64,000 bases of DNA from an uncultured Faecalibacterium sp. (GCA_934561115.1 CAKTFS010000004.1:1-64000); one strand, 5' to 3'. Shown: positions 47,410 to 55,834, counted from the first letter of the stretch. The notes: a model not told the origin generated them from the letters alone. A program made the numbers and translations.

Positions 47410-48519
47410 ATGACAATGGCAAAGAAGCTCCCACTTTTAGCACCTTCCATTCATACGTTTGAAGTGAATGGAACGTACACAGATTGCGAAGCGAAGCGCA
47501 CTGTATTTATAGCAATTCAAAAAATGGTATCCGCTGGAAAATACTATCGGATTCCGTATCATGGCTCCTCGAAAAAAGGCTACTCTTATAAAAGAAAAGA
47601 TGGTGGTTTGACCATCACATTGGCAGATTATCCAGATTTTAAGAAGCGATACATAACGTTATCTGGTGTGAACCTTGCTCGGATCGCAGGTGATCCATCT
47701 CGTTTAAGTTTAACAGATTTATCGCCAGAAGGTTTGGTCATGCAAGAGCAGGCATTTCTGGATGAATTGGAGCAGCTTGGACTCCTTGAAATTGAGGATT
47801 CTATTAAATGGAAAATGCACCGGTTGGATATTACACAAGACTTCTATGTGAAATGCGATCCCTCGCTGATGGTAAAAATCATTCGTTATGCAGGAAGCGT
47901 TGACCCGTACAGGAAAGGTCGCGCACTACACTATAACCAGCACAATGAGATCCGAAGCTGTAAATTTGAAAAAACGTGGTACGATTTTGCACTCTATGAC
48001 AAGCACCAGCAGCTCTTGAATTGTGAAAAGGAGAGCTATCCGATTTCTCCAGACGATCTGGAACGCTCAAAAAATCTGGTTCGATATGAAATTCAGTTAA
48101 AGCGCCCCAGTCTGAAAGAATTCGAGCACGATAAGTTGGAATCGAAATCTTCAAAGTTCCAGTTTGGGAATCATGCGCTGTTTCATTATTTTGATAAAAT
48201 CAGTGATGATATTCCGCTCTTTCTATATCGGTATGCCGTCGATTATTTTGGCAAGCATTCGTGGTATAACGTTCCAACCGCCCTGAAAGCCGTACAAATG
48301 AGCAATCTTGATGACGATACCAAAGAACTTGTCAGTGCATATATCGAAGCGCAGGATGAGCCGGAACTGACTGATAAGATACATCATAAAAAGAAAATCG
48401 CAAAGGCTTTGGAAAAATTAGAGATCAACGACGTGATCATCCCTTGCCGCATCCTGAACGATCGTCAATGCGGCCGATTTCCATGTGCGCCCTTATGCAC
48501 AAGGGTACAAGGGCTTTGA
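47410..48519 (+). CDS. Replication initiation protein, phage/plasmid Rep-like
   Basis: A 369-residue protein with features of filamentous-phage and small-plasmid initiators (G2P/CRI type). MHRLDITQDFYV (near 135) is the usual catalytic-fold strand. WYDFALYDKHQQLLN and LVRYEIQLKRPSLKEF follow in the order seen in that family. AAAGAGGTG lies 6 bases before the ATG at 47410. A small excisionase-like gene follows, a pairing known from small integrative elements. Codon use and A+T content differ from the flanking core genes. The nicking Tyr was not pinned down. Confidence 0.65.
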   Translation: MTMAKKLPLLAPSIHTFEVNGTYTDCEAKRTVFIAIQKMVSAGKYYRIPYHGSSKKGYSYKRKDGGLTITLADYPDFKKRYITLSGVNLARIAGDPSRLSLTDLSPEGLVMQEQAFLDELEQLGLLEIEDSIKWKMHRLDITQDFYVKCDPSLMVKIIRYAGSVDPYRKGRALHYNQHNEIRSCKFEKTWYDFALYDKHQQLLNCEKESYPISPDDLERSKNLVRYEIQLKRPSLKEFEHDKLESKSSKFQFGNHALFHYFDKISDDIPLFLYRYAVDYFGKHSWYNVPTALKAVQMSNLDDDTKELVSAYIEAQDEPELTDKIHHKKKIAKALEKLEINDVIIPCRILNDRQCGRFPCAPLCTRVQGL

Positions 48520-48590
48520 GCGAACAAAAAATGATCCGTGCAAAACAGAACGAAAATTCACCAGAATCACAAGAATGGAGTTGATTTTCA

Positions 48591-48767
48591 ATGCTAGACA
48601 ACTATCCAGATGTCCTGAGTTTCCGGCAGGTAATGGAAATCACGCATGTTGGCAGAAATCTACTGCTGCGTCTTCTGAACAGCGGCGAAATTCCCGCCTT
48701 CAAGATGGGAAAACTCTGGAAGGTTTACAAACAAGACCTGATCCAGTATATGAGCCAATGTCAGTGA
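48591..48767 (+). CDS. Excisionase-like helix-turn-helix protein
   Basis: 58 residues: MLDNYPDVLSFRQVMEITHV, then GRNLLLRLLNSGEIPAFKMG, then KLWKVYKQDLIQYM. This is the MerR-like HTH_17 fold of excisionases, which binds DNA at element ends. ATGGAG lies 14 bases upstream. It sits 71 bp after the Rep-like gene on the same strand. An integrase does not follow. Confidence 0.75.
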   Translation: MLDNYPDVLSFRQVMEITHVGRNLLLRLLNSGEIPAFKMGKLWKVYKQDLIQYMSQCQ

Positions 48768-48793
48768 GCCGTATCTTTCCTTTTGGTAAAAAG

Positions 48794-48834
48794 AATCCCG
48801 TTGGACTCCGCAACAGGAATCCAGCGGGATTCGA
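48794..48834 (+). terminator. Terminator after the excisionase-like gene
   Basis: AATCCCGTTGGA pairs with TCCAGCGGGATT, followed by CGATTCTATCGATTTTT. Confidence 0.65.
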
Positions 48835-48895
48835 TTCTATCGATTTTTAATGCGCTCGTCTCAAATTTCAAGAAGGATTTTACGCTCTTGTACTT

Positions 48896-49309
48896 TTACC
48901 AAATCTGTATTTCAGCACCGTTCTCCTCCGCAATTTGGATCACATCATCCACGCACAGGGCTGCTTCTTCCTCTGTGGCGAGGTCGTATGCGTAATATAT
49001 GTCATAGAGCCCCGGTGCCGGAGCCAACTCATTGTTATAATCCACCACCTCGTCATAAAATACCATATACTCCGTAAAACGCTCCCACGCAACCTGATTG
49101 CTATACTTTCCGCTGTACTCATATACGTCCGTATGCAATGCGTTCAGCCATGCAGAAGGAGCCTTTGGTGTGCTGAAAAGCGACCGGAACTTCCGGCGTT
49201 TTCTCATGCGTAGGAGAACAAGTATCTCTACTGAATTGTTTTTGCTCTGCCTTGCTTTTGACCTCCAGAAGTTTTTTCCAAATTGCAACGCGGAAAGCAA
49301 AAATCTCAT
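48896..49309 (-). CDS. Hypothetical protein, possibly 5'-truncated
   Basis: Up to 137 residues. The C-terminal 85 residues (from WLNALHTDVYEYSGKYSN) are acidic and protein-like, with WERFTEYMVFYDEVVDYNN and the end VDDVIQIAEENGAEIQIW. The N-terminal part is basic and less convincing. A second frame (49119-49319) also reads like protein before it, so a frameshift may have joined two pieces. A tail of a paralogue is at 47012-47068. No family is recognised. Confidence 0.45.
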   Translation of the reverse strand: MRFLLSALQFGKNFWRSKARQSKNNSVEILVLLRMRKRRKFRSLFSTPKAPSAWLNALHTDVYEYSGKYSNQVAWERFTEYMVFYDEVVDYNNELAPAPGLYDIYYAYDLATEEEAALCVDDVIQIAEENGAEIQIW

Positions 49310-49350
49310 CTTTTTCCACTCAAAAAAGAGTAGAACTTTTCGGAACTAAA

Positions 49351-49396
49351 AATGTAAAAAGCTGAGCACCTGCTTTTTTCACAGATGCTCAGCTTT
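49351..49396 (-). terminator. Terminator of the SPFH/membrane gene pair
   Basis: Minus strand AAGCTGAGCATCTG pairs across a loop with CAGGTGCTCAGCTT, followed by TTTACATTTTT. Confidence 0.75.
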
Positions 49397-49512
49397 GCTG
49401 TACTCATTTTTTGAGATTTGACGTTGAGTTTTCAACATTTCACACGATTTGCCCGGCGAATGCGGCAGTTTTCAACAGTTTGAAGAGATGCTATTTTGCA
49501 ACAGCCCCCTTT

Positions 49513-50196
49513 TTAATGTATACTTTTCAAGATCTGATTTCTTGCAACAAATTGATTCTGCACATCTTGCAGCTTTTTTGCCAATGTTTCTTCATCCTGC
49601 AAAAGTGGATGCAGTTGTCCCAGATCCTGCAAGATATTCTGCTCCATCTTCCATAGGCTCTCTGTTGATCTTGTTGGGCTGGAATGGATCAGGTCATAGA
49701 GCTGCTTTACTTTTTTGCGCATGGCAGGGTCTTTTGTTTCCTGCAGGACTCCCTCTACCAGAACGCAGCACTCCCGGATATAGCTGCGCTCCGCATTTTT
49801 CTGCTCTGCCAGTTGTTCCGTATGAGTATCCGCTGCTCTGCTGCCGAACACAAGTATCAGCAGGAGTACAAGCATTGCTAGTTGAAGCACCAATGCGGCC
49901 TGCCAGAGAAATGGATAGACTTCCGTAAACAGAAATACCGCGAGTGCTTCCGCCAGAAAACAGCAGGAGGAAAGCAGCTGCAGCGTCCTTTCAGACGATT
50001 TTGCATGAATGCCCGGCACAGCCCAGAGCGGCACAAAAATCACTGCTGCAAAAGCAAGATGAAAGAACAAATATGAGATCCAGGATGCTGCTGTATGGTA
50101 AGGTACATTCATCGTATAGTACCACACATTCATAAGAATCAGCACCGCCAAGTAAACGATCTTCTTTGGCATTGAGATTCGGTTCAAAGTTTTCAC
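49513..50196 (-). CDS. Membrane protein of the SPFH module, unknown family
   Basis: A 227-residue protein. It has about four hydrophobic spans in the first 125 residues (for example IVYLAVLILMNVWYYTMNV and LALVFLFTEV-like segments), followed by a cytosolic helical tail of about 100 residues rich in Glu, Gln and Lys. It begins 6 bp after the stop of the SPFH gene. No family is recognised. The context suggests a membrane partner for the SPFH protein. Confidence 0.6.
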   Translation of the reverse strand: MKTLNRISMPKKIVYLAVLILMNVWYYTMNVPYHTAASWISYLFFHLAFAAVIFVPLWAVPGIHAKSSERTLQLLSSCCFLAEALAVFLFTEVYPFLWQAALVLQLAMLVLLLILVFGSRAADTHTEQLAEQKNAERSYIRECCVLVEGVLQETKDPAMRKKVKQLYDLIHSSPTRSTESLWKMEQNILQDLGQLHPLLQDEETLAKKLQDVQNQFVARNQILKSIH

Positions 50197-50202
50197 CTGC
50201 CT

Positions 50203-51291
50203 TTACATCCGACTCAGGACTTCGTTCATTTTCTTATCGTAAACTTCCTGAGGAATCAATCCGGCATCCAGCATTGTTTTGAGCTTTTTCAATGTGGCAA
50301 CCGGATCTTCCTGTGCGGGAGCTGCCTGCGGCGCGGGCTGTGCCGGGGCAAAAGCCTGTGCTGCCATATTGGCAAAAGCCCCGCCCGCTGCAATTCCGGC
50401 TCCGATTCCGGCACCAGCCGTTACTGCACTGCCTGCCGGATTCTCCGCCAGCGTATGCAGAATATCCACGCTCTGCTGTCTGGCCCAGCCGTCACCCAGA
50501 ATTTGCTGTACGCCTTTGTCCGCCTGCGCATTCCTCAGTTTTGCAATGGAGTTCATGCCGATCTCGTCATAACGTCTGCGGAGTTCGTCGTCCATAATGT
50601 TCAATGATGCGATGGAAAATTTGACGAGTTCCAGACCATATGGCGTAAATGCTTCCTGCAGAGACGGCTGGATCTGCTGACCCAGCTCTTCAATGTGGTC
50701 TTCGATCCCAAGCAGCTCTGCGTCCGTTTCATTCAGGCAGCGCGTGATCTGAGAACGAATCTTGCCCTGAAATTCATTGGCAAAAAATTCATCGATCAGA
50801 TCCTGTTGGCCTAAAAAACGGCGGTTGCTGCCAACAAGCTTGCTCAGAAACAGCTCCGGCTGTGCCACCTGCACTTTATAGGAGCCGCGTGCACGCAGTT
50901 TGGTCGCAATTCCCAGTGTTTTATCCCGTACCTGGATCGGCGACGCCGTGCCCCAAAGCAATTCAACACTGTCAGCCATCCGTACAAAATAGACCACACA
51001 GTTGAATGCAGAGACTCCGCCCGAAAACATATTCCGCAGTCTGCTGATAAAGGGGTAATTTTCCGTAGAGAGCTTATAGGTGCCGTTATCAAATACCTGT
51101 TCAATCACGCCGCCGTTTACAAAGATTGCCTGTTCGCCGGGCATTACAATCAGGGTCGAGTTGGTGTTGAAGTCTTCTTCCGGCTGTTTCCAGATCAGGC
51201 CGGAGGCTGGACCGGTGTTTTTGATCACATCGGTCCAGTGCTTTCTGCCGCCCACAAAGGCGGTTTCGTTTGCGTTTTTAAAAATAGACAT
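50203..51291 (-). CDS. SPFH-domain protein, YdjI-like
   Basis: A 362-residue protein of the prohibitin/flotillin superfamily. The N-terminal segment (LIWKQPEEDFNTNSTLIVMP) and the SPFH domain (about 30-240) match the virion-core-like YdjI group. FGGG-type Ala/Gly-rich linkers follow (290-330), and a SHOCT-like end (LKKLKTMLDAGLIPQEVYDKK) closes the protein. YdjI in Bacillus works with PspA, YdjG and YdjH on membrane stress. Here the upstream gene is a zinc-ribbon membrane protein, consistent with such a module (inference). Confidence 0.83.
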   Translation of the reverse strand: MSIFKNANETAFVGGRKHWTDVIKNTGPASGLIWKQPEEDFNTNSTLIVMPGEQAIFVNGGVIEQVFDNGTYKLSTENYPFISRLRNMFSGGVSAFNCVVYFVRMADSVELLWGTASPIQVRDKTLGIATKLRARGSYKVQVAQPELFLSKLVGSNRRFLGQQDLIDEFFANEFQGKIRSQITRCLNETDAELLGIEDHIEELGQQIQPSLQEAFTPYGLELVKFSIASLNIMDDELRRRYDEIGMNSIAKLRNAQADKGVQQILGDGWARQQSVDILHTLAENPAGSAVTAGAGIGAGIAAGGAFANMAAQAFAPAQPAPQAAPAQEDPVATLKKLKTMLDAGLIPQEVYDKKMNEVLSRM

Positions 51292-51307
51292 CGTTTAACT
51301 CCTTTGT

Positions 51308-51349
51308 AAAAAAGTGGATGCAATCAGTTCTGACTGCATCCACTTTTTG
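51308..51349 (-). terminator. Terminator between the zinc-ribbon and SPFH genes
   Basis: Minus strand AAGTGGATGCA pairs with TGCATCCACTT, followed by TTTTAC. It sits 17 bp upstream of the SPFH start, so it may reduce rather than stop readthrough. Confidence 0.75.
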
Positions 51350-51395
51350 CTTTGCTATTTACGCGGTCAGAGAGACTGCTGGATTATTTTGGACA

Positions 51396-52781
51396 TTACT
51401 CTTTTTGCGGAATGACTTGCATTTCAATCCCGCTCTTTCGCAATTCCTCCTGCATCTTTTCGGCCTGCTCGATATCAATCCCCTCAGCGATCGTCTGAGA
51501 TTTACCTGCATAAAAATCCTTGGCGTGCTTCTTGTCTACGCCTGCCTTTGTAATTGCATTAGTGACTTTTATTTTATCGTTTATATCGGCGAGCTTTTTG
51601 AACTCAAGGGGAACAATAACGTTGTATGCTTTTGCGGCAGCAAACGCAAGTGCTTCTGCGTCAAGCGGCAGGTTTGCATAAACACCATTCAGCGGTTTGC
51701 CGCACTGTGCAAAGTTGTTGATTGCATTACTCCGCTGATTCATGAATTCTTTGAGTTCTTCCTTTTTGGCATCGGCCAGCTTAATATATTTCAGTGCACG
51801 CGGAATGCCTATCACCAGCAGAATGACACCCAGGATCAGCAGAGGCCAGAAAGCGAAGGCTGCAAGCAAGGCAATAATGCCGAATACGATCATGCCGCCG
51901 CCGCGGTCATCCAGTTCTTTGATCTCCTTCTGCAGGGCAGCATACTTCTGCTTTCGGCCTGCATCCATCGGATGTCCGCTTGCAATGTGCTTGCTGCCGT
52001 CGGCAGAAACATAGATCTCATACGTCTGATCCTGATAGGTATAGACAAGATGGTATACTCCAAGGAGAATGCGCACTGCCGAATCCTTCTGGACATTGAT
52101 GCCGCCCATATTGAAATTACGGGTTTGGCCTCCGGCTACCTGCTGCTCTGCCTGCTTTTGCAGCTGCTTTTCCACCACGGGCTTTGCATACTGACTGAAT
52201 GCGGCAACCTCAGGCAGATCATAGGAAAAGCTCTCGGTATCTGCAGGGAAGTCAAGCAATTCAACATCCACAAGGCTGCTGGGCGAAAAATCTGCGTAAA
52301 GCGTTTCGACCAGCTCTTCCTGCTCTTTGCTGCCAGACACAATGACCGTATGGGTTGCCGAGGTCATACTGCTTTGGTGCGACCACTCGGTATAAGTTTC
52401 TTCCTTTTTATCAACCACACGCTTGCGCTCGTTGCCTACTTCATAAGTGAATGACCCCATTGCATTGCAGTAGAACACATAAGCTGGAATGCACAGGTGC
52501 TCCTCTTTCTGCACGGTAACATTTTCCAGAACATCCAGCGGCATTCCCGGTTCAGCAGTCAGTTCTTTCAGAATCAGCGTATGCAGCCAATCCTGCGGCA
52601 CTGTCAGCGGTAGACCACTGTTGATGTTGTTTTTCTCTTTGATCTGTGCATTTTGGGTAAAATCTTCTATTACGCAGACGGTTTTGCAGTAAGGGCAGGT
52701 CACCTTGCCGCCATGGCCTTTTGACACCTCAAGAGGGGCGCCACAGTTTGTGCAGCAAAAACTCTTTACTTCTGAAGCCAT
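51396..52781 (-). CDS. Zinc-ribbon membrane-associated protein (TFIIB-type ribbon)
   Basis: A 461-residue protein. The N-terminal zinc ribbon has CCTNCGAPLEVS and CPYCKTV (Cys pairs near residues 10-32). A large soluble domain follows, then two membrane spans near the middle of the second half (GGGMIVFGIIALLAAFAFWP, LLILGVILLVIGIPRAL). The C-terminus is a SHOCT-like charged helix. The start at 52781 is chosen because TGGAGG lies upstream. It is first in the leftward SPFH module, behind a near-consensus promoter overlapped by operator-like repeats. Confidence 0.7.
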   Translation of the reverse strand: MASEVKSFCCTNCGAPLEVSKGHGGKVTCPYCKTVCVIEDFTQNAQIKEKNNINSGLPLTVPQDWLHTLILKELTAEPGMPLDVLENVTVQKEEHLCIPAYVFYCNAMGSFTYEVGNERKRVVDKKEETYTEWSHQSSMTSATHTVIVSGSKEQEELVETLYADFSPSSLVDVELLDFPADTESFSYDLPEVAAFSQYAKPVVEKQLQKQAEQQVAGGQTRNFNMGGINVQKDSAVRILLGVYHLVYTYQDQTYEIYVSADGSKHIASGHPMDAGRKQKYAALQKEIKELDDRGGGMIVFGIIALLAAFAFWPLLILGVILLVIGIPRALKYIKLADAKKEELKEFMNQRSNAINNFAQCGKPLNGVYANLPLDAEALAFAAAKAYNVIVPLEFKKLADINDKIKVTNAITKAGVDKKHAKDFYAGKSQTIAEGIDIEQAEKMQEELRKSGIEMQVIPQKE

Positions 52782-52844
52782 AATTTTTCCTCCAAACACA
52801 TTTATCGTCCAGAATTTATCCAAAGATGCTAAAGGTTATCTGGA

Positions 52845-52942
52845 TACTACGATATATCTTGTCAAAATTATACGATTTATACAATTACTTGTCAAGCTAT
52901 CTCTACATAAAATCGTAAGTGGCACTACGATTTATCCAAGGA
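52845..52942. promoter_or_regulatory. Divergent promoter region with repeated operator motif
   Basis: Minus strand promoter TTGACA (52890-52895), 17 bp, TATAAT (52867-52872) drives the zinc-ribbon gene. The motif TACGATTTAT occurs within it (about 52871-52880) and again at about 52936-52945; TACGATATAT is near 52850 and an inverted ATAAAATCGTA near 52908. The divergent XRE regulator (52953) is the likely ligand-responsive binder. Confidence 0.7.
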
Positions 52943-52952
52943 GGTCTATGAC

Positions 52953-53285
52953 ATGGAACGCGAGAAGCCAAACTTTGACATTCTGGGAAGGATTGACCGG
53001 GAGCGGTTGGCTCGTGGATGGTCTGAATACACACTTGCCGAGAACTCCGGTCTAACGCAATCCACCTTATCAACGTGGCGCAGACGAAACCTTCAGCCTA
53101 ACGTGACCTCAATTGAAAAAATATGTCACGGCCTTGGTATCACACTCTCGCAATTTTTTGAAGAGGACGCTGCCGTTCACCATTTGACAGAGGAGCAGAA
53201 ATCCCTTTTGACCATCTGGGATAGACTTTCGCCCTCGCAAAGAATCGCTATTTTGGATTTGATTCGGGCATTTCTGCCTGAATAA
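52953..53285 (+). CDS. XRE-family helix-turn-helix regulator
   Basis: A 110-residue DNA-binding protein. The HTH (about residues 10-70) includes ERLARGWSEYTLAENSGLTQ and STLSTWRRRNLQP, with SIEKICHGLGITLSQFF closing the domain. The C-terminus is helical (LTEEQKSLLTIWDRLSPSQR). AAGGAGGT lies 6 bases before the ATG. It is divergent from the zinc-ribbon/SPFH operon, and repeated operator-like motifs in between suggest it controls that operon and itself. Confidence 0.85.
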   Translation: MEREKPNFDILGRIDRERLARGWSEYTLAENSGLTQSTLSTWRRRNLQPNVTSIEKICHGLGITLSQFFEEDAAVHHLTEEQKSLLTIWDRLSPSQRIAILDLIRAFLPE

Positions 53286-53302
53286 AGCAAACCCTTACAA
53301 AA

Positions 53303-53347
53303 AAAGAAGGATGCCCGGCGACCACTGCGTCACCTGACATCCTTCTT
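53303..53347 (+). terminator. Terminator after the XRE gene
   Basis: AAGAAGGATG pairs with CATCCTTCTT around a long loop, and A/T on both sides allows use by the convergent cluster as well. Confidence 0.65.
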
Positions 53348-53349
53348 CA

Positions 53350-53490
53350 TTAGATAAAGGACTTCAGAACTTTTTTCAGTGCTTCACGCTGTTCCGGGGT
53401 TATGCGATCCAGCAAATTCAAAAATTCCTGTTGTTCCTCTTTTGTAAATTCGCTATGGGGTTCATCTTTTACACGTTTTTCGTTTTTCAT
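53350..53490 (-). CDS. Small acidic-basic helical protein, unknown
   Basis: 46 residues: MKNEKRVKDEPHSEFTKEEQ, then QEFLNLLDRITPEQREALKK, then VLKSFI. AAGGAAGAG precedes the ATG by 5 bases, and the ATG overlaps the recombinase stop (ATGA), so it is translationally coupled. It resembles the tail of a phage regulator but no family is named. Confidence 0.6.
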   Translation of the reverse strand: MKNEKRVKDEPHSEFTKEEQQEFLNLLDRITPEQREALKKVLKSFI

Positions 53491-54203
53491 AACAACTCTT
53501 CCTTTTTAAGTTTCCCCTCGTCAGGCAAATCAGCCCGAACCTGCCTCTTATACTCATAATAGGTATTCCGGGCAAGTCCAGTCAATTTCATGCACTCCAT
53601 GTCATCCAATGTACCGCCAAAGGTCTTGCAGTGGGTGCGGATGATCTGCTTGGCTTCTCTGGCTTTTTTCGTTTCAAATCCAACACCCTTTTTGCGGCCA
53701 ACCTGCTTGCCGTTCAGCCGGGCGGTCAAAAGGCCCTCACGGGTGCGCTGGTGCAAGTCGGCAACTTCTTTTTCGGACTGCTCAAAGGCCAGTTTGATCT
53801 GCTCTTTTGCCAAGGCCATCAAATATTCGTTGATGCCCTTCAAGATGAAGTCTACATTTGTCCCTGTCATGGCAATGCTGCCGGACAGGGCTTTTTTGTA
53901 GGTCTCGGTATCGATGTGGTGCTCTTTCAAGAACACCAGTCGGATGCCCTTGTGGTAGAGGTCTTCGTACAAAGCAAAACCTTCTTCTGCATTTCTGGAC
54001 ATCCGGGATACTGAATCGAATACCACTATATCACCGGATTTCAAAATCCGATAGAGCTTCAGCCACTCCGGGCGAAAAATGGATGTGCCGGTGTAAGCTT
54101 CCTGCACGATATGGGCAGTCGGGTATTCTGCCTTGATGTTGCGGATCTGGCGGTCGATACTCTGTTTTGCAGTGGAAATTCTGCAATAGCCATAAATACT
54201 CAT
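53487..54203 (-). CDS. Small serine recombinase (resolvase/invertase family)
   Basis: A 238-residue recombinase. The catalytic Ser10 is in MSIYGYCRIST. The fold continues with the conserved GDIVVFDSVSRMSRNAEEGF (residues 57-76). After a long helix come TREGLLTARLNGKQVGRKKG and an HTH tail ending in RNTYYEYKRQ. It would invert or resolve DNA at short sites, perhaps to keep the element in single copy. It overlaps the 49-codon gene before it and the 46-codon gene after it, each by 4 bp. Confidence 0.9.
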   Translation of the reverse strand: MSIYGYCRISTAKQSIDRQIRNIKAEYPTAHIVQEAYTGTSIFRPEWLKLYRILKSGDIVVFDSVSRMSRNAEEGFALYEDLYHKGIRLVFLKEHHIDTETYKKALSGSIAMTGTNVDFILKGINEYLMALAKEQIKLAFEQSEKEVADLHQRTREGLLTARLNGKQVGRKKGVGFETKKAREAKQIIRTHCKTFGGTLDDMECMKLTGLARNTYYEYKRQVRADLPDEGKLKKEELL

Positions 54204-54349
54204 AACTCTTTTCTTTCTGTATCAAAAATGCCGTTCGTCATTTTAGCGTTGCCGATTTGCTGATACAACTCTCTCAAATGATAGAGAATTTGATACTCTT
54301 TTACCTCTACGGCATTTTTAATACTTTTCCGGCACAAGTTTTCTGTCAT
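54200..54349 (-). CDS. Small helical protein, unknown
   Basis: 49 residues: MTENLCRKSIKNAVEVKEYQ, then ILYHLRELYQQIGNAKMT, ending IFDTERKEL. It begins with ATGA overlapping the stop of the LPD28 gene and ends by overlapping the recombinase start by 4 bp. Tight coupling on both sides argues that it is real. No family is recognised. Confidence 0.55.
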   Translation of the reverse strand: MTENLCRKSIKNAVEVKEYQILYHLRELYQQIGNAKMTNGIFDTERKEL

Positions 54350-54699
54350 TTCTGCTTCACATAGGTCTTTATAAATTCTTCCATTGTGACACATGGCTTT
54401 TGATTTTTCTCTGTTCCTCCAAACGGAGCATAGTTCCAGTCGGTTTCCTCGTCAATATATCGCCGCCCACCGTCCGGTAGTTCCAGCGGTTCCGTAAGGA
54501 TGATGGTGCCCCAGTGGTTGACCATCACAAAGGGCGCGATCTCACAAGGGATGCCCCGGCACTCGTCATCATGCCGGACATCGTAGGCGTACAGGCCGTC
54601 CGGGATGGTATCTCTCTTGATGCGGATGCTGGTGAACAGTGCAGGCTTTCCGCAAACTGTAATCTCCTCGTAGTGTTCGGTCATTGCATTAAAGGTCAT
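54346..54699 (-). CDS. LPD28-like domain protein
   Basis: 117 residues starting MTFNAMTEHYEEITVCGKPA. APFVMVNHWGTIILTEPLEL and the later ETDWNYAPFGG match the LPD28 (large polyvalent protein-associated) family common on conjugative elements; I recognise it from memory. Function unknown. AAGGAGGA precedes the ATG at 54699. It is coupled to the small gene downstream. Confidence 0.7.
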   Translation of the reverse strand: MTFNAMTEHYEEITVCGKPALFTSIRIKRDTIPDGLYAYDVRHDDECRGIPCEIAPFVMVNHWGTIILTEPLELPDGGRRYIDEETDWNYAPFGGTEKNQKPCVTMEEFIKTYVKQK

Positions 54700-54712
54700 A
54701 GGACGTTCCTCC

Positions 54713-55051
54713 TTAAATTTCAATGATAAAAGCTCTGAATTTCTCTTTGTAGAAGTCCATTGCGCTCTGCGGCAGAGAAGTCATATTTCCTTCGTTGTCG
54801 CATCCGGCCAGAAATCCCGGCCCGGCAAGAACATCGGCTCCATCCCACAGCGGACGATTGAGCGGCAGGCCAAGCAGCTTGCCTTCATCATTGCAGACCA
54901 GTGTGACCTCTGAACCGGTGTCACTTAAGGTGATGCATTCGATCAGCCCGCCTACAAATTTCTGCATAGCTTCAAGGGTGTTGTCCAACTCGATTTCCTT
55001 TGGCAGTTCCATTGGCAGGAGCGCAAGGGCTTTGATTTTTTCTTCTTTCAT
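54713..55051 (-). CDS. DUF3846 protein
   Basis: 112 residues. LDNTLEAMQKFVGGLIECIT (residues 22-41) and LVCNDEGKLLGLPLNRPLWD (51-70) followed by LAGPGFLAGCDNEGN are DUF3846 hallmarks. The family is frequent on ICEs and phages and has no known function. It lies 18 bp after the DUF1071 gene. Confidence 0.82.
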   Translation of the reverse strand: MKEEKIKALALLPMELPKEIELDNTLEAMQKFVGGLIECITLSDTGSEVTLVCNDEGKLLGLPLNRPLWDGADVLAGPGFLAGCDNEGNMTSLPQSAMDFYKEKFRAFIIEI

Positions 55052-55069
55052 CCTAAAATCTCCTTCTCC

Positions 55070-55786
55070 TTATGCTACGTTTAGCCTTGTAGCCTTATAG
55101 CAGTCAGCGCACATTCCCTCATGGGTAGCGGCAAACTCTGCGGCCTGCATGATGGAACCATCCTTCAGCTTGACTCTCTTGATGGGCTGATTGCATCGGG
55201 CGCAGATGCAGGGCACAGGCGGCTGTTCCTGCTTCGGGGTAGAGGATTTCGGTTTCGGCTGCTTTTGAGGTTCAGCCTCCGGCTGCGGTGCAGCATCTTC
55301 CGGCAAATCCTCTCCGGCGTAGACATAGAGACCAAGGCCGAACATAGCAAGGTTCTTCACCAAACACCGCATGATAGCCTTATTCACATCGAACATGGAG
55401 GCTGCTTCTACGGTGCGCTCTTCCATGCCGATCTTTTCACGACGGCGGGTCTGCGGATTGTAGTCCCATTTCGGAGTAGTGTAGGTATAAGGCACGGCTT
55501 TCATGGCTTTGTTGGAACTGTCCAAAACCGGAAGCCACATTTCGTGCGAAACGCCCTCAATGGTAACGGATGTATAGACCATAAATCCGGTGATAGGATC
55601 ATAGACATAGGGCAGACCGTTGAATTTTTTGACTTCATAGCTGGCAGAGGGATACAATTTTTTCACCTCTGCCCAAGCATACGCCCAGCTCACATACTTC
55701 AGCTCGGTATTGCCAGACTTCTTGACCTCCACATGGTCTTTGAAGTCGATGCCAAATAATTTTACGAACGGATTTTCAGTAGCCAT
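55070..55786 (-). CDS. DUF1071 single-strand annealing protein (Sak-like)
   Basis: A 238-residue protein. NTELKYVSWAYAWAEVKKLY (residues 25-44) and the Sak-like core MWLPVLDSSNKAMKAVPYTY are followed by DVNKAIMRCLVKNLAMFGLG. DUF1071 proteins belong to the Rad52-like annealing group used by phages for recombination. The C-terminal part has a Pro/Gln-rich linker (167-190) and a Cys-rich zinc-type knuckle (CICARCNQPI, CADCY). Together with the downstream YqaJ exonuclease it would make an exonuclease-annealase pair. Confidence 0.8.
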   Translation of the reverse strand: MATENPFVKLFGIDFKDHVEVKKSGNTELKYVSWAYAWAEVKKLYPSASYEVKKFNGLPYVYDPITGFMVYTSVTIEGVSHEMWLPVLDSSNKAMKAVPYTYTTPKWDYNPQTRRREKIGMEERTVEAASMFDVNKAIMRCLVKNLAMFGLGLYVYAGEDLPEDAAPQPEAEPQKQPKPKSSTPKQEQPPVPCICARCNQPIKRVKLKDGSIMQAAEFAATHEGMCADCYKATRLNVA

Positions 55787-55799
55787 AATAAACCCCCTA

Positions 55800-55834
55800 T
55801 AAAAAAGACGGCAGGAAAGTACTTTCCTGCCGCC
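55800..55834 (-). terminator. Terminator between the YqaJ and DUF1071 genes
   Basis: Minus strand GGCAGGAAAGTACTTTCCTG with GCC closing, followed by GTCTTTTTTATA. A terminator inside the cluster separates the exonuclease from the annealase. Confidence 0.7.
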
